Shown here in pieces: positions 8,991-17,733 of a stretch of 64,000 nt of DNA; position 1 is the stretch's first letter, and the number at the start of each line of letters is the position of its first letter. The notes beneath the pieces were generated by a model. It was not told the origin of the DNA. It saw only the letters and a list, made by a program, of their open reading frames with translations, and ran no database searches. The position numbers were made by a program, and so were the translations under genes. Origin of the DNA: Pseudomonas sp. ISL-84 (lineage in GTDB: Bacteria; Bacillota; Bacilli; Bacillales; Cytobacillaceae); the NCBI GenBank assembly GCA_018613035.1, contig JAGGRA010000027.1, positions 1 through 64,000 on the forward strand, in the 5' to 3' direction.

Positions 8991-9623
8991 ATGTCTTCAA
9001 CCCGTCAGGATGCTTGGTCTCAAGATGAAGATTTGCTGCTTGCTGAAGTAGTGCTCCGCCATATAAGAGAGGGGGGAACTCAGCTTCAAGCGTTTGAAGA
9101 GGTAGGCAAACAGTTAAGCCGAACAGCAGCTGCATGCGGCTTCCGCTGGAATTCCTATGTTAGAAAGCAATATAAATCAGGGATTGAATTAGCAAAAAAA
9201 CAGAGGAAAGAGATGAAAAAAATTCCTCCGGCAGCAGAAAAGGAAAAAGAAGATTCCAATGAACCTGCAGCTAAGGCAAGTGACTATACCGGTTCAGAAA
9301 CAATCGAAGACAAAAATATAATTGAGTTTGATGAATTAGTCGGTTTTATCAAAAAGTTATACGATAAAGCGCAAAAAACAGGAGAATTGGAAGAACACCC
9401 TTCAAAGGAACGAATTCAGGAATTGGAAAAACAAATGTATTACCTTGCTGCTGAAAATGAAAGATTAATTAAAGAGCTAAATACGATGGAACATGATTAT
9501 AAGGCGTTGGTAGAGATCATGGAAAGTGCCCGTAAACTTGTGGGGCTGAAAGATGGAGACCGTCAGAAAAATCTTAAATTCACCGTAGATCCGAGCAGCC
9601 AGCTGGAAAAAGTTCAGAAATAA
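8991..9623 (+). CDS. ylbO: RsfA-family transcriptional regulator YlbO
   Basis: 210-aa protein with an N-terminal Myb/SANT-like DNA-binding domain (about residues 5-60; W9, W46 core pattern, [14 protein letters not shown]) and a C-terminal coiled coil (about 135-185). It belongs to the RsfA/YlbO family; RsfA modulates forespore SigmaF genes and ylbO is reported as mother-cell, SigmaE-controlled. RBS AGGAGGG precedes the ATG. Expression timing cannot be settled from the upstream sequence. Confidence 0.88.
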   Translation: MSSTRQDAWSQDEDLLLAEVVLRHIREGGTQLQAFEEVGKQLSRTAAACGFRWNSYVRKQYKSGIELAKKQRKEMKKIPPAAEKEKEDSNEPAAKASDYTGSETIEDKNIIEFDELVGFIKKLYDKAQKTGELEEHPSKERIQELEKQMYYLAAENERLIKELNTMEHDYKALVEIMESARKLVGLKDGDRQKNLKFTVDPSSQLEKVQK

Positions 9624-9681
9624 GGGAACGCTCTTTAATTGTGGTGCTGTATTGCCGAAATAGAATTGAATAACATAAAAT

Positions 9682-9712
9682 AAAGCGGACAACAGATTTG
9701 TCCGCTTTGTCT
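9682..9712. terminator. Bidirectional terminator between ylbO and ylbP
   Basis: Perfect 11-bp stem AAAGCGGACAA / TTGTCCGCTTT with a 5-nt loop, A-rich on one side and T-rich on the other. It serves the convergent genes ylbO and ylbP. Confidence 0.88.
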
Positions 9713-9746
9713 CTTACTATTTTTAATAAGCGAGAGTAACCCGGGA

Positions 9747-10220
9747 TTAGTGGGCCTGTTCCTTAACCCCTGCAGGGAACCATGCAAGCGGGTTCTCTCC
9801 AAGGTCGCGTTCCATATCATAATTGACTGCAGAAAAGCCCATCTTCTCCCAGAAAGGTTTTGATTTTACTCGCGGATTCGTTTTAATAGGAAGTCCAAAT
9901 CCTTTTGCGAATTCCACAAGTGCTTTCCCATAGCCTTTATTTTGATAGTCAGGCAGAACTTCGAGCTTCCAGAGCTCCAAATAATTCTGAGCTGGCTCGA
10001 AATAACGGTCGAACCTTGCCTCAATTTGGTAAAGGCTCATGCGTGCTACGAGTTTATCGCCGAAATAGATGCCATAGAAAGGCGATTCGCTGTCATTTTC
10101 TATAATATTTGCTTCCAGGTCCTCAAGCATGGACAATTCCTGGAGCCCATACTCTTTAAATTTTTTGAACTCTTCCAAAGTTTTGTAGTTTACTTTTAAT
10201 TTTTCCACTTTATAATTCAT
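9747..10220 (-). CDS. ylbP: GNAT-family N-acetyltransferase YlbP
   Basis: 157-aa GNAT acetyltransferase. Motif A is visible as LEVLPDYQNKGYGKALVEFA (about residues 85-104), with the acetyl-CoA loop Q-N-K-G-Y-G, followed by a C-terminal segment K-P-F-W-E-K-M-G-F. The substrate is unknown. RBS AGGGGGAG on the minus strand precedes the ATG at 10220. It is orthologous in position and sequence to B. subtilis ylbP. Confidence 0.9.
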   Translation of the reverse strand: MNYKVEKLKVNYKTLEEFKKFKEYGLQELSMLEDLEANIIENDSESPFYGIYFGDKLVARMSLYQIEARFDRYFEPAQNYLELWKLEVLPDYQNKGYGKALVEFAKGFGLPIKTNPRVKSKPFWEKMGFSAVNYDMERDLGENPLAWFPAGVKEQAH

Positions 10221-10377
10221 GTAATCTCCCCCTTAGCCAAGGATGTATATGGATTCTTTAAGATGTAACTGCTTAATTATTCGAAAGTTCTTTCTTTGCC
10301 TATTATTATATAACAAGTAAACAAAAAATTCTGCACTAAAGAAAAACTTAATATATTTTTAGTTTTTTTAAAAAAAT

Positions 10378-10393
10378 TAGAAAGCGTTTTCAA
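10378..10393 (+). promoter_or_regulatory. CcpA cre site before the acyl-CoA carboxylase genes
   Basis: TAGAAAGCGTTTTCAA matches the cre consensus WTGNNARCGNWWWCAW at 15 of 16 positions (only the second base differs). It lies 78 nt upstream of the biotin carboxylase start, consistent with carbon catabolite control of the carboxylase set. The core promoter is not obvious, so whether the site represses or activates cannot be said. Confidence 0.7.
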
Positions 10394-10470
10394 AATTAGC
10401 AGGAAAAAGGCAGAAGTTTGTAGAAATATATATTATTGCAGGATTATTATGCTTAGAAAGGGGATCGATT

Positions 10471-11814
10471 GTGCGAAAAATTTTGATTGCAAACAGGGGA
10501 GAAATTGCTTTGCGCATTATAAAAACCTGCCGGGATATGGGCATTGAAACTGTTGCCGTATATTCCGATGCAGACAAAGACCTTCCTTTTGTTAAAGAAG
10601 CTACATATGCTTTCAATATAGGTGAACCGCCTGTTAATAAATCTTATTTAAAAACAGATACCATTCTGGAGATCGCCAAAAAGGAAAATGTAGATGGAAT
10701 CCATCCGGGCTATGGCTTCTTATCGGAAAACGCCGGCTTTGCCAGAGCTGTAAAAGACGCTGGAATCGCTTTTATTGGGCCAGATCCTGAAACGATTGAG
10801 TTGATGGGTGATAAAATTGTTTCCCGGAAAACCATGACGGAAGCAGGGGTGCCGGTTGTTCCTGGTAGCGGCGAAGGAACATCTACTTTGGAGGAAGCAA
10901 GTAAGCTTGCGAATTCAATGGGCTATCCGGTTATGCTAAAGGCCAGCGGCGGTGGCGGAGGGATTGGCATGGTTCGCTGTGAAAATGAGCAAGCGCTCGC
11001 TAAGTCCTTTGATTCTACAAAAAACCGTGCCAAAGCATATTTTGGGTCTGATGAAGTATTTGTAGAAAAGTATATTCAAAATGCCAGACATGTAGAAATC
11101 CAGGTGTTCGGTGATCATCATGGAAATATCGTTCACTTATTTGAAAGGGATTGCTCGATTCAAAGGAGACACCAGAAAGTTGTTGAAGAATCACCATCTC
11201 CTTTCCTTTCAGAACAAACAAAGCAAAAGATGTGTGAAACGGCTTTGACTGCGGCAGCCGCTGTTCAATATAAAAACGCAGGAACGATTGAATTTATAGT
11301 GGATGAAGAAGAGAACTTTTATTTTCTTGAAATGAACACTAGACTCCAGGTTGAGCACCCGGTAACTGAACAAATTACAGGTATTGATCTGGTAAAATGG
11401 CAGCTGTTGGCGGCCAGCGGTGAAAAGTTGCCGCTCACACAAAATGAAATTAGCCAGGAGGGCCACTCAATCGAATTCAGATTATATGCAGAGGATCCTA
11501 AAACCTTCCTCCCTTCACCAGGTAAACTGTCCTTGTTTGAATGGGAGGCTTCACCTGGGGTACGGGTTGATTATGGGTATGTTTCTGATACAGCAGTCAG
11601 CCCATTTTATGACCCAATGATTGCAAAGTGCATTATTCAGGGAGAATCAAGAATAGAGGCAATTGAAAAAGCTGTTCAATTCTTTGATGAACTAAAATTA
11701 GAAGGCATTAAAACAAATGCACCTTTATTTAAAGAAATCTTAAGAGACGAAGATTTTCGCAAAGGGAATTATTCAACAGCATACTTAACGGAAAAGACGT
11801 TTGCCGTCAAATAG
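10471..11814 (+). CDS. Biotin carboxylase subunit of an acyl-CoA carboxylase
   Basis: 447-aa AccC-type ATP-grasp enzyme that carboxylates biotin on a carrier protein. Visible features: N-terminal KILIANRGEIALRIIKTCRD, the ATP-binding glycine loop KASGGGGGIGM near residues 157-167, and the catalytic EMNTRLQVEHPVTE block near 288-301. The GTG start follows AAAGGGGATC. It is followed 15 nt later by a free-standing biotinyl carrier and then a carboxyltransferase, so it most resembles the yngH-type methylcrotonyl/propionyl-CoA carboxylase systems rather than housekeeping AccC, which normally sits with accB. Substrate is inference. Confidence 0.9.
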   Translation: MRKILIANRGEIALRIIKTCRDMGIETVAVYSDADKDLPFVKEATYAFNIGEPPVNKSYLKTDTILEIAKKENVDGIHPGYGFLSENAGFARAVKDAGIAFIGPDPETIELMGDKIVSRKTMTEAGVPVVPGSGEGTSTLEEASKLANSMGYPVMLKASGGGGGIGMVRCENEQALAKSFDSTKNRAKAYFGSDEVFVEKYIQNARHVEIQVFGDHHGNIVHLFERDCSIQRRHQKVVEESPSPFLSEQTKQKMCETALTAAAAVQYKNAGTIEFIVDEEENFYFLEMNTRLQVEHPVTEQITGIDLVKWQLLAASGEKLPLTQNEISQEGHSIEFRLYAEDPKTFLPSPGKLSLFEWEASPGVRVDYGYVSDTAVSPFYDPMIAKCIIQGESRIEAIEKAVQFFDELKLEGIKTNAPLFKEILRDEDFRKGNYSTAYLTEKTFAVK

Positions 11815-11829
11815 AAGGAGGAATTACAA

Positions 11830-12042
11830 ATGAAAGAAATCGCTTCATCAATGGCAGGTACTGTATTAAATATTATGGTCGAGGCAGGCCAGGAGGTTTC
11901 TGCGGGCCAGGAAGTACTCATGCTGGAATCCATGAAAATGGAGATACCGGTTGAAAGTGAGGCAGCAGGAAAAGTAGCTGAAGTAAAAGTGAACGTTGGA
12001 GACTTTGTGAACGAAGGCGATGTCCTGATCGTTTTTGAATAA
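11830..12042 (+). CDS. Free-standing biotin carboxyl carrier (biotin/lipoyl attachment protein)
   Basis: A 70-aa single-domain biotinyl carrier with the biotinylation motif E-S-M-K-M-E (Lys near residue 37) and matching half-domains around conserved glycines. It resembles B. subtilis YngHB (BLAP). RBS AAGGAGGAATTACAA precedes the ATG, 15 nt after the biotin carboxylase stop. It has no linker or extra N-terminal domain, unlike AccB of fatty-acid synthesis. Confidence 0.93.
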   Translation: MKEIASSMAGTVLNIMVEAGQEVSAGQEVLMLESMKMEIPVESEAAGKVAEVKVNVGDFVNEGDVLIVFE

Positions 12043-12063
12043 GTTGTTTTTTTAAGATTAATT

Positions 12064-12243
12064 GTTGATTTTGGCATCAATCTGGCTGGAGTGGAAAACG
12101 CGGCCTCTTCGGGATGCTCTCACTAAAGCTTATTCAATGTCCAGCTGGAGAAGTAAGTCAATTAGAGACCCTGCAGGCTTATTCTGCACCGGGAGCATCG
12201 GTCTGTATGCGTTTCACTGAACTTCTTGAGCAGGAATCAACAG
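12064..12243. repeat. Family A intergenic repeat inside the carboxylase operon
   Basis: Starts TGTTGATTTTGGCATCAATCT and ends GCAGGAATCAACA, about 180 bp, with a degenerate interior. It separates the biotinyl carrier gene from its carboxyltransferase, which would otherwise be tightly linked. Confidence 0.55.
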
Positions 12244-12310
12244 GCAAAATTAAAAATGAAAATTAATTGTGATCCAATTAGGGAGAAAATCTACTTTTAG
12301 GAGGAAGAGA

Positions 12311-13852
12311 ATGACCACTGCAAAGACATTAACTGAAACGCTGCAGGAAAGAAGCAGAGAAATAGAAGCCGGCGGACATCCAAAGTATCATGAAAAAAAT
12401 GAAGCCCAAAATAAACTCTTTGTCAGAAGACGTCTTGAGCTGCTGTTTGACGATGGATTCTACGAGGAGGATGGCAAATTTGCAAACTGCGCAGAAAAGG
12501 ATTTGCCGGCAGATGGCGTTGTCACTGCGATTGGGAAAATCAACGGGCAGACGGTCTGCGTCATGGCGAATGATTCAACTGTAAAGGCAGGGTCCTGGGG
12601 TGCCAGAACGGTTGAAAAAATCATTCGGATTCAGGAAACTGCTGAAAAATTAAAGGTGCCAATCCTTTACCTGGTTGACTCGGCCGGGGCAAGAATTACA
12701 GATCAGCTTGAAATGTTTCCGAATAGACGCGGAGCAGGCAGAATATTTTATAATCAAGTAAAGCTTTCCGGCATGGTGCCGCAAATTTGCCTGTTATTTG
12801 GCCCTTCTGCTGCAGGGGGAGCTTATATTCCTGCATTTTGTGACATTGTTATCATGGTAGACCAAAATGCTTCCATGTATTTGGGCTCACCAAGAATGGC
12901 TGAAAAGGTTATTGGCGAAAAGGTTACTCTTGAAGAAATGGGCGGAGCCCGCATGCATTGTTCAGTCAGCGGATGCGGAGATATGCTCGCCTACAGCGAG
13001 GAAGAGGCAATTGAATCTGCCAGAAGATATCTGGGGTATTTCCCGGCAAGCTTTAAAGAAAAGCAAGGAAATATTGAAGCTGTTAGGCCGAAGGCAGGCC
13101 GTGACCTTGAAGAAATCATCCCTAAGAACCAGAATGCCCCATTTGATATGTATGAATGTATTGATTCATTGATAGATGAAGGAAGCTTCTTTGAAATTAA
13201 AAAGCTTTTTGCAGCGGAGCTAATTACCGGACTTGCCCGCATCGGCGGAAGGACAGTGGGGATCATTGCCAACCAGCCGAAGGTGAAAGGTGGAGTATTG
13301 TTTGGGGACTCTGCTGATAAAGGGGCGAAATTTATTCAGCTTTGCGATGCATTCCATATTCCATTATTGTTCCTGGCAGACGTACCTGGATTTATGATTG
13401 GAACTAAGGTAGAAAGAGCAGGGATAATCCGTCACGGCGCAAAGCTGATTGCAGCTATGAGCTCGGCAACTGTTCCTAAAATCTCAGTTGTCGTTAGAAA
13501 AGCTTATGGTGCAGGACTATATGCGATGGCGGGTCCAGCATTCGAACCAGACTGCTGCATTGCACTTCCTACTGCGCAAATTGCTGTTATGGGACCTGAA
13601 GCGGCTGTAAATGCGGTTTATTCTAATAAAATTAATGCTATCGAAGATCCAAAAGAAAAAATTAAATACGTACAGGAAAAGCAGCAGGAATATAAAGAAG
13701 CAATTGATATTTATAAGCTTGCCTCAGAATTAATCGTAGACGATATTGTTTCCCCATCAGATTTAAGAAATGTATTGATTAACCGTTTTGATCTGTATGA
13801 AACGAAAGAATTAACATTTAGCGTACGCAAGCACCCTGTGTACCCGGTTTAA
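12311..13852 (+). CDS. Acyl-CoA carboxylase carboxyltransferase subunit
   Basis: 513-aa fused-beta/alpha carboxyltransferase of the PccB/YngE type that moves the carboxyl group from biotin to an acyl-CoA. Both crotonase-like halves are present: the acyl-CoA-binding GPSAAGGAY segment near residues 165-173 and the C-terminal KAYGAGLYAMAG segment near 396-407. I chose the ATG at 12311, directly after AGGAGGAAGAGA; the in-frame upstream start lacks an RBS. Propionyl-CoA or 3-methylcrotonyl-CoA are the likeliest substrates; sequence alone does not decide. A strong terminator follows. Confidence 0.9.
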   Translation: MTTAKTLTETLQERSREIEAGGHPKYHEKNEAQNKLFVRRRLELLFDDGFYEEDGKFANCAEKDLPADGVVTAIGKINGQTVCVMANDSTVKAGSWGARTVEKIIRIQETAEKLKVPILYLVDSAGARITDQLEMFPNRRGAGRIFYNQVKLSGMVPQICLLFGPSAAGGAYIPAFCDIVIMVDQNASMYLGSPRMAEKVIGEKVTLEEMGGARMHCSVSGCGDMLAYSEEEAIESARRYLGYFPASFKEKQGNIEAVRPKAGRDLEEIIPKNQNAPFDMYECIDSLIDEGSFFEIKKLFAAELITGLARIGGRTVGIIANQPKVKGGVLFGDSADKGAKFIQLCDAFHIPLLFLADVPGFMIGTKVERAGIIRHGAKLIAAMSSATVPKISVVVRKAYGAGLYAMAGPAFEPDCCIALPTAQIAVMGPEAAVNAVYSNKINAIEDPKEKIKYVQEKQQEYKEAIDIYKLASELIVDDIVSPSDLRNVLINRFDLYETKELTFSVRKHPVYPV

Positions 13853-13864
13853 TATATGCAAATG

Positions 13865-13904
13865 AAAAATCCCTTTTTCGGAATTTCGAAAAAGGGATTT
13901 TTTT
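13865..13904 (+). terminator. Terminator after the acyl-CoA carboxylase genes
   Basis: Long stem AAAAATCCCTTTTTCG / CGAAAAAGGGATTTTTTT with a 6-nt loop; closes the carboxylase operon. Confidence 0.93.
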
Positions 13905-14042
13905 AAAGGATTTCTTTAAAGCAAAATGGAATTAGAAATAAATATATTATTTAAAAAATGAGTAAACATTCCAAATTACCCATGTTTTATTTAATTTTTG
14001 ATAAAATAGGACCAATGACAAAATTGATAACGGGAGTAAGCT

Positions 14043-14927
14043 ATGAGGATTGCTATTATCGGCGGAGGGGCCATAGGCCTTTTATTTGCACATTATTTGA
14101 ATGAACACCATAACGTGCATGTGTATGTTAGAAATAAAATACAGGCAGATAGGCTGCGTTCACAGGGTCTTATATGTGAAAGGGATGGGAAACGCTTTAA
14201 CCATACTATCCAGGCAAGCCTTTTTACAGAATGGAAGGGCGAAGAGGATTTAACAATCGTTGCTGTGAAACAGTACAGTGTTCCGGAGGTTGTATGCAGC
14301 ATGAAGAAAATGAGCCAAGGCCGTCACTTATCATATCTGTTTCTTCAAAATGGCATGGGGCATTTAAAGTGGATTCAAAATCTCCAAGCTGATCATCTCT
14401 TTGTAGGAAGTGTTGAGCATGGTGCTTTAAAAGATGAAACAGGTACTGTTTTGCATACTGGGATAGGGGTAACAAAGCTGGCTGCTATAAAAGGCGATTT
14501 AACATTTTTAAAGGGGATTTCCGAATCGGCATCAAACCATTTTCCTTTTGTTTTTAACCAGGATTACATAGGGGTGCTGATTGAAAAGCTTATTGTTAAC
14601 TCTGTCATTAATCCATTGACTGCCTTGTTGAGTGTCAGAAATGGAGAACTTTTGGAAAACCCATATTATTACCGGTTGTTTTTAAAGCTGTTTGACGAAG
14701 TAAGTACGGTATTGGATGTATCCGATAAAGTGGGGGCTTTAAACCATGTGAAAAAAGTTTGCAGAGATACAGCGAAAAACCGATCCTCCATGCTGAAGGA
14801 TATCGAAGAAGGCAGGCAAACAGAAATAGATGCCATCCTGGGTTATATTCTTGAGGAAGCAGAAAGAAAGAAAATGGAGGCTCCATTTTCTGAAAGCCTT
14901 TATTGCCTTGTTAAAGGGAAGGAGTAA
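14043..14927 (+). CDS. panE: 2-dehydropantoate 2-reductase family protein (YlbQ/PanE)
   Basis: Ketopantoate reductase, which makes pantoate for CoA synthesis from ketopantoate and NADPH. The 294-aa protein opens with the dinucleotide-binding loop IIGGGAIGLLFA (residues 5-16) and has the catalytic-lysine segment around KLIVNSVINPLTAL near residues 182-195 (KLxxNxxxNPLTA). It is orthologous to B. subtilis ylbQ. The DUF3397 gene follows 15 nt later, suggesting co-transcription. Confidence 0.88.
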   Translation: MRIAIIGGGAIGLLFAHYLNEHHNVHVYVRNKIQADRLRSQGLICERDGKRFNHTIQASLFTEWKGEEDLTIVAVKQYSVPEVVCSMKKMSQGRHLSYLFLQNGMGHLKWIQNLQADHLFVGSVEHGALKDETGTVLHTGIGVTKLAAIKGDLTFLKGISESASNHFPFVFNQDYIGVLIEKLIVNSVINPLTALLSVRNGELLENPYYYRLFLKLFDEVSTVLDVSDKVGALNHVKKVCRDTAKNRSSMLKDIEEGRQTEIDAILGYILEEAERKKMEAPFSESLYCLVKGKE

Positions 14928-14942
14928 AAAGGGGGAAATGAA

Positions 14943-15338
14943 TTGAATACAGTGTTTTCGGCTTTCATCGCCACATTGGTTACAATTCCGTTGCTGGGAT
15001 ATATTGCTGTGTTTATTATCAGTAAACAAATAACAAAAAACCACCGAAGATCAGTACATATTGCTTTGGATGTCAGCACTTTTTTATTTATTTTGTCTGT
15101 CCATTTTCTAATTATTGTTATTTGGGATAAATCATATTTATGGATGATTCTTTTATCTTTGCTAGTTACAGCTGTAATTTTTGTTATTATTCAATGGAGG
15201 GTTAAACAGGAAATAAGCTTGCGTATTATGTTTAAAGGATTTTGGCGATTCAATTTCCTCTTATACTTTTCCGCGTATATTGTCCTCATTATAATAGGGC
15301 TGGTCCAAAGGGTCACTGCTGTTGTTATTATACCTTAA
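14943..15338 (+). CDS. DUF3397-like integral membrane protein
   Basis: 131-aa hydrophobic protein with about four transmembrane helices (roughly residues 3-27, 38-58, 62-84 and 100-125) and a short basic cytoplasmic loop KQITKNHRRS. It matches what I recall of the DUF3397 family, encoded between panE and bshC in many Bacillaceae. No function is known. The TTG start follows AAAGGGGGAAATG. Confidence 0.7.
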   Translation: MNTVFSAFIATLVTIPLLGYIAVFIISKQITKNHRRSVHIALDVSTFLFILSVHFLIIVIWDKSYLWMILLSLLVTAVIFVIIQWRVKQEISLRIMFKGFWRFNFLLYFSAYIVLIIIGLVQRVTAVVIIP

Positions 15339-15446
15339 GAGCATTTCTGCATAAAAATCTAAATATCTAGAAATGAAACATTTAGATAAGCAAAGTTTTT
15401 TTCTTTTCAATTCAGACAATGATATACTCAGAAGATAAAATAAAGT

Positions 15447-15774
15447 GCATGTTCAAAAAGGAGGACAAAAGGAGCCGGGGAGGTCAAGGAAGTGCATCTT
15501 TGAGCGGTGATATGAAAGCTCGAAACTTCGATAGCATAATCCCTGCTTAAAGCACCTTGCTTTTTCGAAGGTATGTTTTGGTACGTGAGCATTTTCTATT
15601 CCATGTAGCGGAGAGCAAGCGGACGCAGGCTGAAAAAGATTTCTGCGTCAGCCCGAAATCTGCTTTTTGGGGCGAACGACAAATCATGTCCATATAGTTC
15701 CTTAACCTGTGAAGGTAGAATCAGAACATTCTTGTGTAACTCAATTCTGCTGTTTACAGGATTTTTGAACATGC
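15447..15774. mobile_element. MITE-like element with 13-bp terminal inverted repeats
   Basis: GCATGTTCAAAAA at 15447-15459 is exactly inverted as TTTTTGAACATGC at 15762-15774, bounding a ~328-bp non-coding segment. The left end continues into GGAGGACAAAAGGAGC; the interior contains AAGGTTAAGGAAC-like strings. A 69-codon minus-strand ORF (15596-15805) inside it has no RBS. No transposase is present, so it would be non-autonomous. It occupies nearly all of the 15339-15807 gap before bshC. Confidence 0.6.
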
Positions 15775-15807
15775 TTTGAAAAATGGAACCAGAAAGGAAG
15801 TTCATTA

Positions 15808-17442
15808 ATGGAGATTCTTAATCTCTCATTGCCGGCCACCAACCGGTTTGCAACAGATTATACCGCACAAACAGAAGAACTCATGCAGTTTTTTCATTAT
15901 CGCTTTAATTCCTCTTCAGATTATAAAGCACGGTTAGGGGAATTAAAGGATCGGTCTTTTATGAGAAATGAACTTTCTGAGTATATCGGAAAGTTTATGG
16001 ATCGCTTTCCAGCCTCTGCAGCAGTGCACGAATCCCTGGCGAAGCTGAAGCAAGAAAATAGTGCTGTTATTATTGGAGGGCAGCAGGCCGGGATTTTGAC
16101 TGGCCCGCTTTATACCATACATAAAATTATCTCGATTATTTCCCTTGCCGAACAAAAAGAAAAAGAGCTGGGTGTTCCTGTCGTTCCCGTTTTTTGGATC
16201 GCTGGGGAGGACCACGACTATCAGGAAGTCAACCATGTGTATGTAGAAAAAACGAATAAAATGGAAAAAGTGATTTATCCTGAAAAGGTATTTGAAAAAA
16301 GTATGGTTTCCAATATTTGCTTGGATCGTAATAAGTGCAAGTCATGGGTGGAGGCTATTATTGAGTCATTTGGCGAAACACAATATACAAAAAGCCTCCT
16401 TAAAACACTGCGTGACACCATAAACCAATCTGAAAGTTTTGTTGATTTTTTTGCGGGAATTATTATGCATCTGTTTAAGGATACAGGATTGCTGCTGGTC
16501 GACTCAGGTGATAGGGATTTGCGTATGCTTGAAAGAGACATACTTACAAAACAGATTGAAAGCTTTGGGGAAATAACCAAAAGGGTGAAAGATCAGCAAG
16601 ATCAGCTGAAACGCTCTGGTTTTCCTAATACAATTGAAATTGGCGAAAATGCTGCAAACCTATTTTATTACGATGAAAAGCATAAGGAAAGAATACTCCT
16701 TGAATATAATCAGGAGAAAAAGGTGTTTTACGGGAAAGAATGTTTCCACGAGTTTACGATGGATCAGCTGATGGAAATTGCTGAAAAATATCCTGAAAGG
16801 CTAAGCAATAATGTTGTGACAAGGCCGATCACACAGGAGTGGCTGTTTCCAACATTGGCATTTATAGCAGGGCCGGGTGAAATTGCTTATTGGGCTGAGC
16901 TGAAGAAGGCATTTGAGTGTTTTGGAATGAAAATGCCACCAATTATGCCCCGGCTGAATATGACCATTCTAGAACGATCAGTAGAAAGTGATATGAAGGA
17001 ATTGAACCTGGATTTGCAGGAAGTGCTTACCTCAGGGACAGAAGCAAAGAAAAAAGATTACCTTGAGCTAATCAAAAATGAAAGCATTGAAGAGCAGTTC
17101 AGGTTAACAAAAGAGCAGTTAAAGCAAAACTATATATTAATAGAAGAATTAACCGGGAAAGAAGCCAATGCTCTGCTTCCGATGTTAAAGAAAAACGAGG
17201 AATTGCTCCTCAAGCAAATGGATTTCATGGAATCTAAAATTCAACAAACAATCCAGAAAAAGCATGATGTCATCATTAGTAAATATGAAAAAGTGGAAAA
17301 TGCTTTAAGGCCGGGAGGGTCTCCGCAAGAGAGAGTTTGGAACGGGCTGTATTACATTAATAAATATGGTACGAGTTTTGTGAACGATCTGCTCGAATGT
17401 CCCTTTATATTTGATGGGACACACAAAGTCATAAAAATTTAA
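15808..17442 (+). CDS. bshC: Bacillithiol biosynthesis cysteine-adding enzyme BshC
   Basis: Final enzyme of bacillithiol synthesis, attaching cysteine to GlcN-malate (B. subtilis YllA). The 544-aa protein has an N-terminal nucleotidyltransferase-like Rossmann core with IGGQQAGILTGPLYTIHK (about 86-105) and FWIAGEDHDYQEVNH (about 131-145), and a C-terminal coiled coil (about 425-500). Full family length. RBS AAAGGAAG precedes the ATG. It sits immediately upstream of mraZ, as in B. subtilis. Confidence 0.96.
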   Translation: MEILNLSLPATNRFATDYTAQTEELMQFFHYRFNSSSDYKARLGELKDRSFMRNELSEYIGKFMDRFPASAAVHESLAKLKQENSAVIIGGQQAGILTGPLYTIHKIISIISLAEQKEKELGVPVVPVFWIAGEDHDYQEVNHVYVEKTNKMEKVIYPEKVFEKSMVSNICLDRNKCKSWVEAIIESFGETQYTKSLLKTLRDTINQSESFVDFFAGIIMHLFKDTGLLLVDSGDRDLRMLERDILTKQIESFGEITKRVKDQQDQLKRSGFPNTIEIGENAANLFYYDEKHKERILLEYNQEKKVFYGKECFHEFTMDQLMEIAEKYPERLSNNVVTRPITQEWLFPTLAFIAGPGEIAYWAELKKAFECFGMKMPPIMPRLNMTILERSVESDMKELNLDLQEVLTSGTEAKKKDYLELIKNESIEEQFRLTKEQLKQNYILIEELTGKEANALLPMLKKNEELLLKQMDFMESKIQQTIQKKHDVIISKYEKVENALRPGGSPQERVWNGLYYINKYGTSFVNDLLECPFIFDGTHKVIKI

Positions 17443-17460
17443 TATTCGCCATTATTTTTC

Positions 17461-17493
17461 GGCCTTATCCATTTGGATAAGGCCTTTTTTTTT
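17461..17493 (+). terminator. Terminator after bshC
   Basis: Perfect 10-bp stem GGCCTTATCC / GGATAAGGCC with loop ATTT and a T9 tail. It isolates the dcw cluster from upstream transcription. Confidence 0.95.
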
Positions 17494-17674
17494 ACTCTTT
17501 TACACAAAGGATTGAAGTGTTAAATATTGATATGCCAGCATGTGTGCGGGCAAGCATGTGAATGTGAAAAAACCGTAATGGCTTTAAAGAAATTGTAATA
17601 AAAAGACGAACGGAAATTCCGGGAAAAACTCCAGAGAGGCAGGATTTTAAATGGAGTGGTAGAATAATTAAAAA

Positions 17675-17733
17675 CATGTGGAGGAAAGTGGGGGAATGTG
17701 GTACATTTGTGTTAGAAAGTGGGTGCAGTGGGT
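17675..17733 (+). promoter_or_regulatory. MraZ-box cluster upstream of mraZ
   Basis: GTGG cores occur at 17678, 17688 and 17698 with exact 10-bp spacing (within ATGTGGAGG, AAAGTGGGGG and AATGTGGTA), and again at 17719 (AAAGTGGGT) and 17728. MraZ proteins autoregulate by binding tandem TGGG/GTGG repeats phased about 10 bp, so this is a likely MraZ operator. The last two boxes overlap the RBS region of mraZ. Confidence 0.7.

Noticed and set aside
15596-15805. 69-codon minus-strand ORF upstream of bshC
   Set aside because: No RBS, lies mostly within the MITE-like element, and its frame follows the repeat rather than a domain; treated as part of the element.
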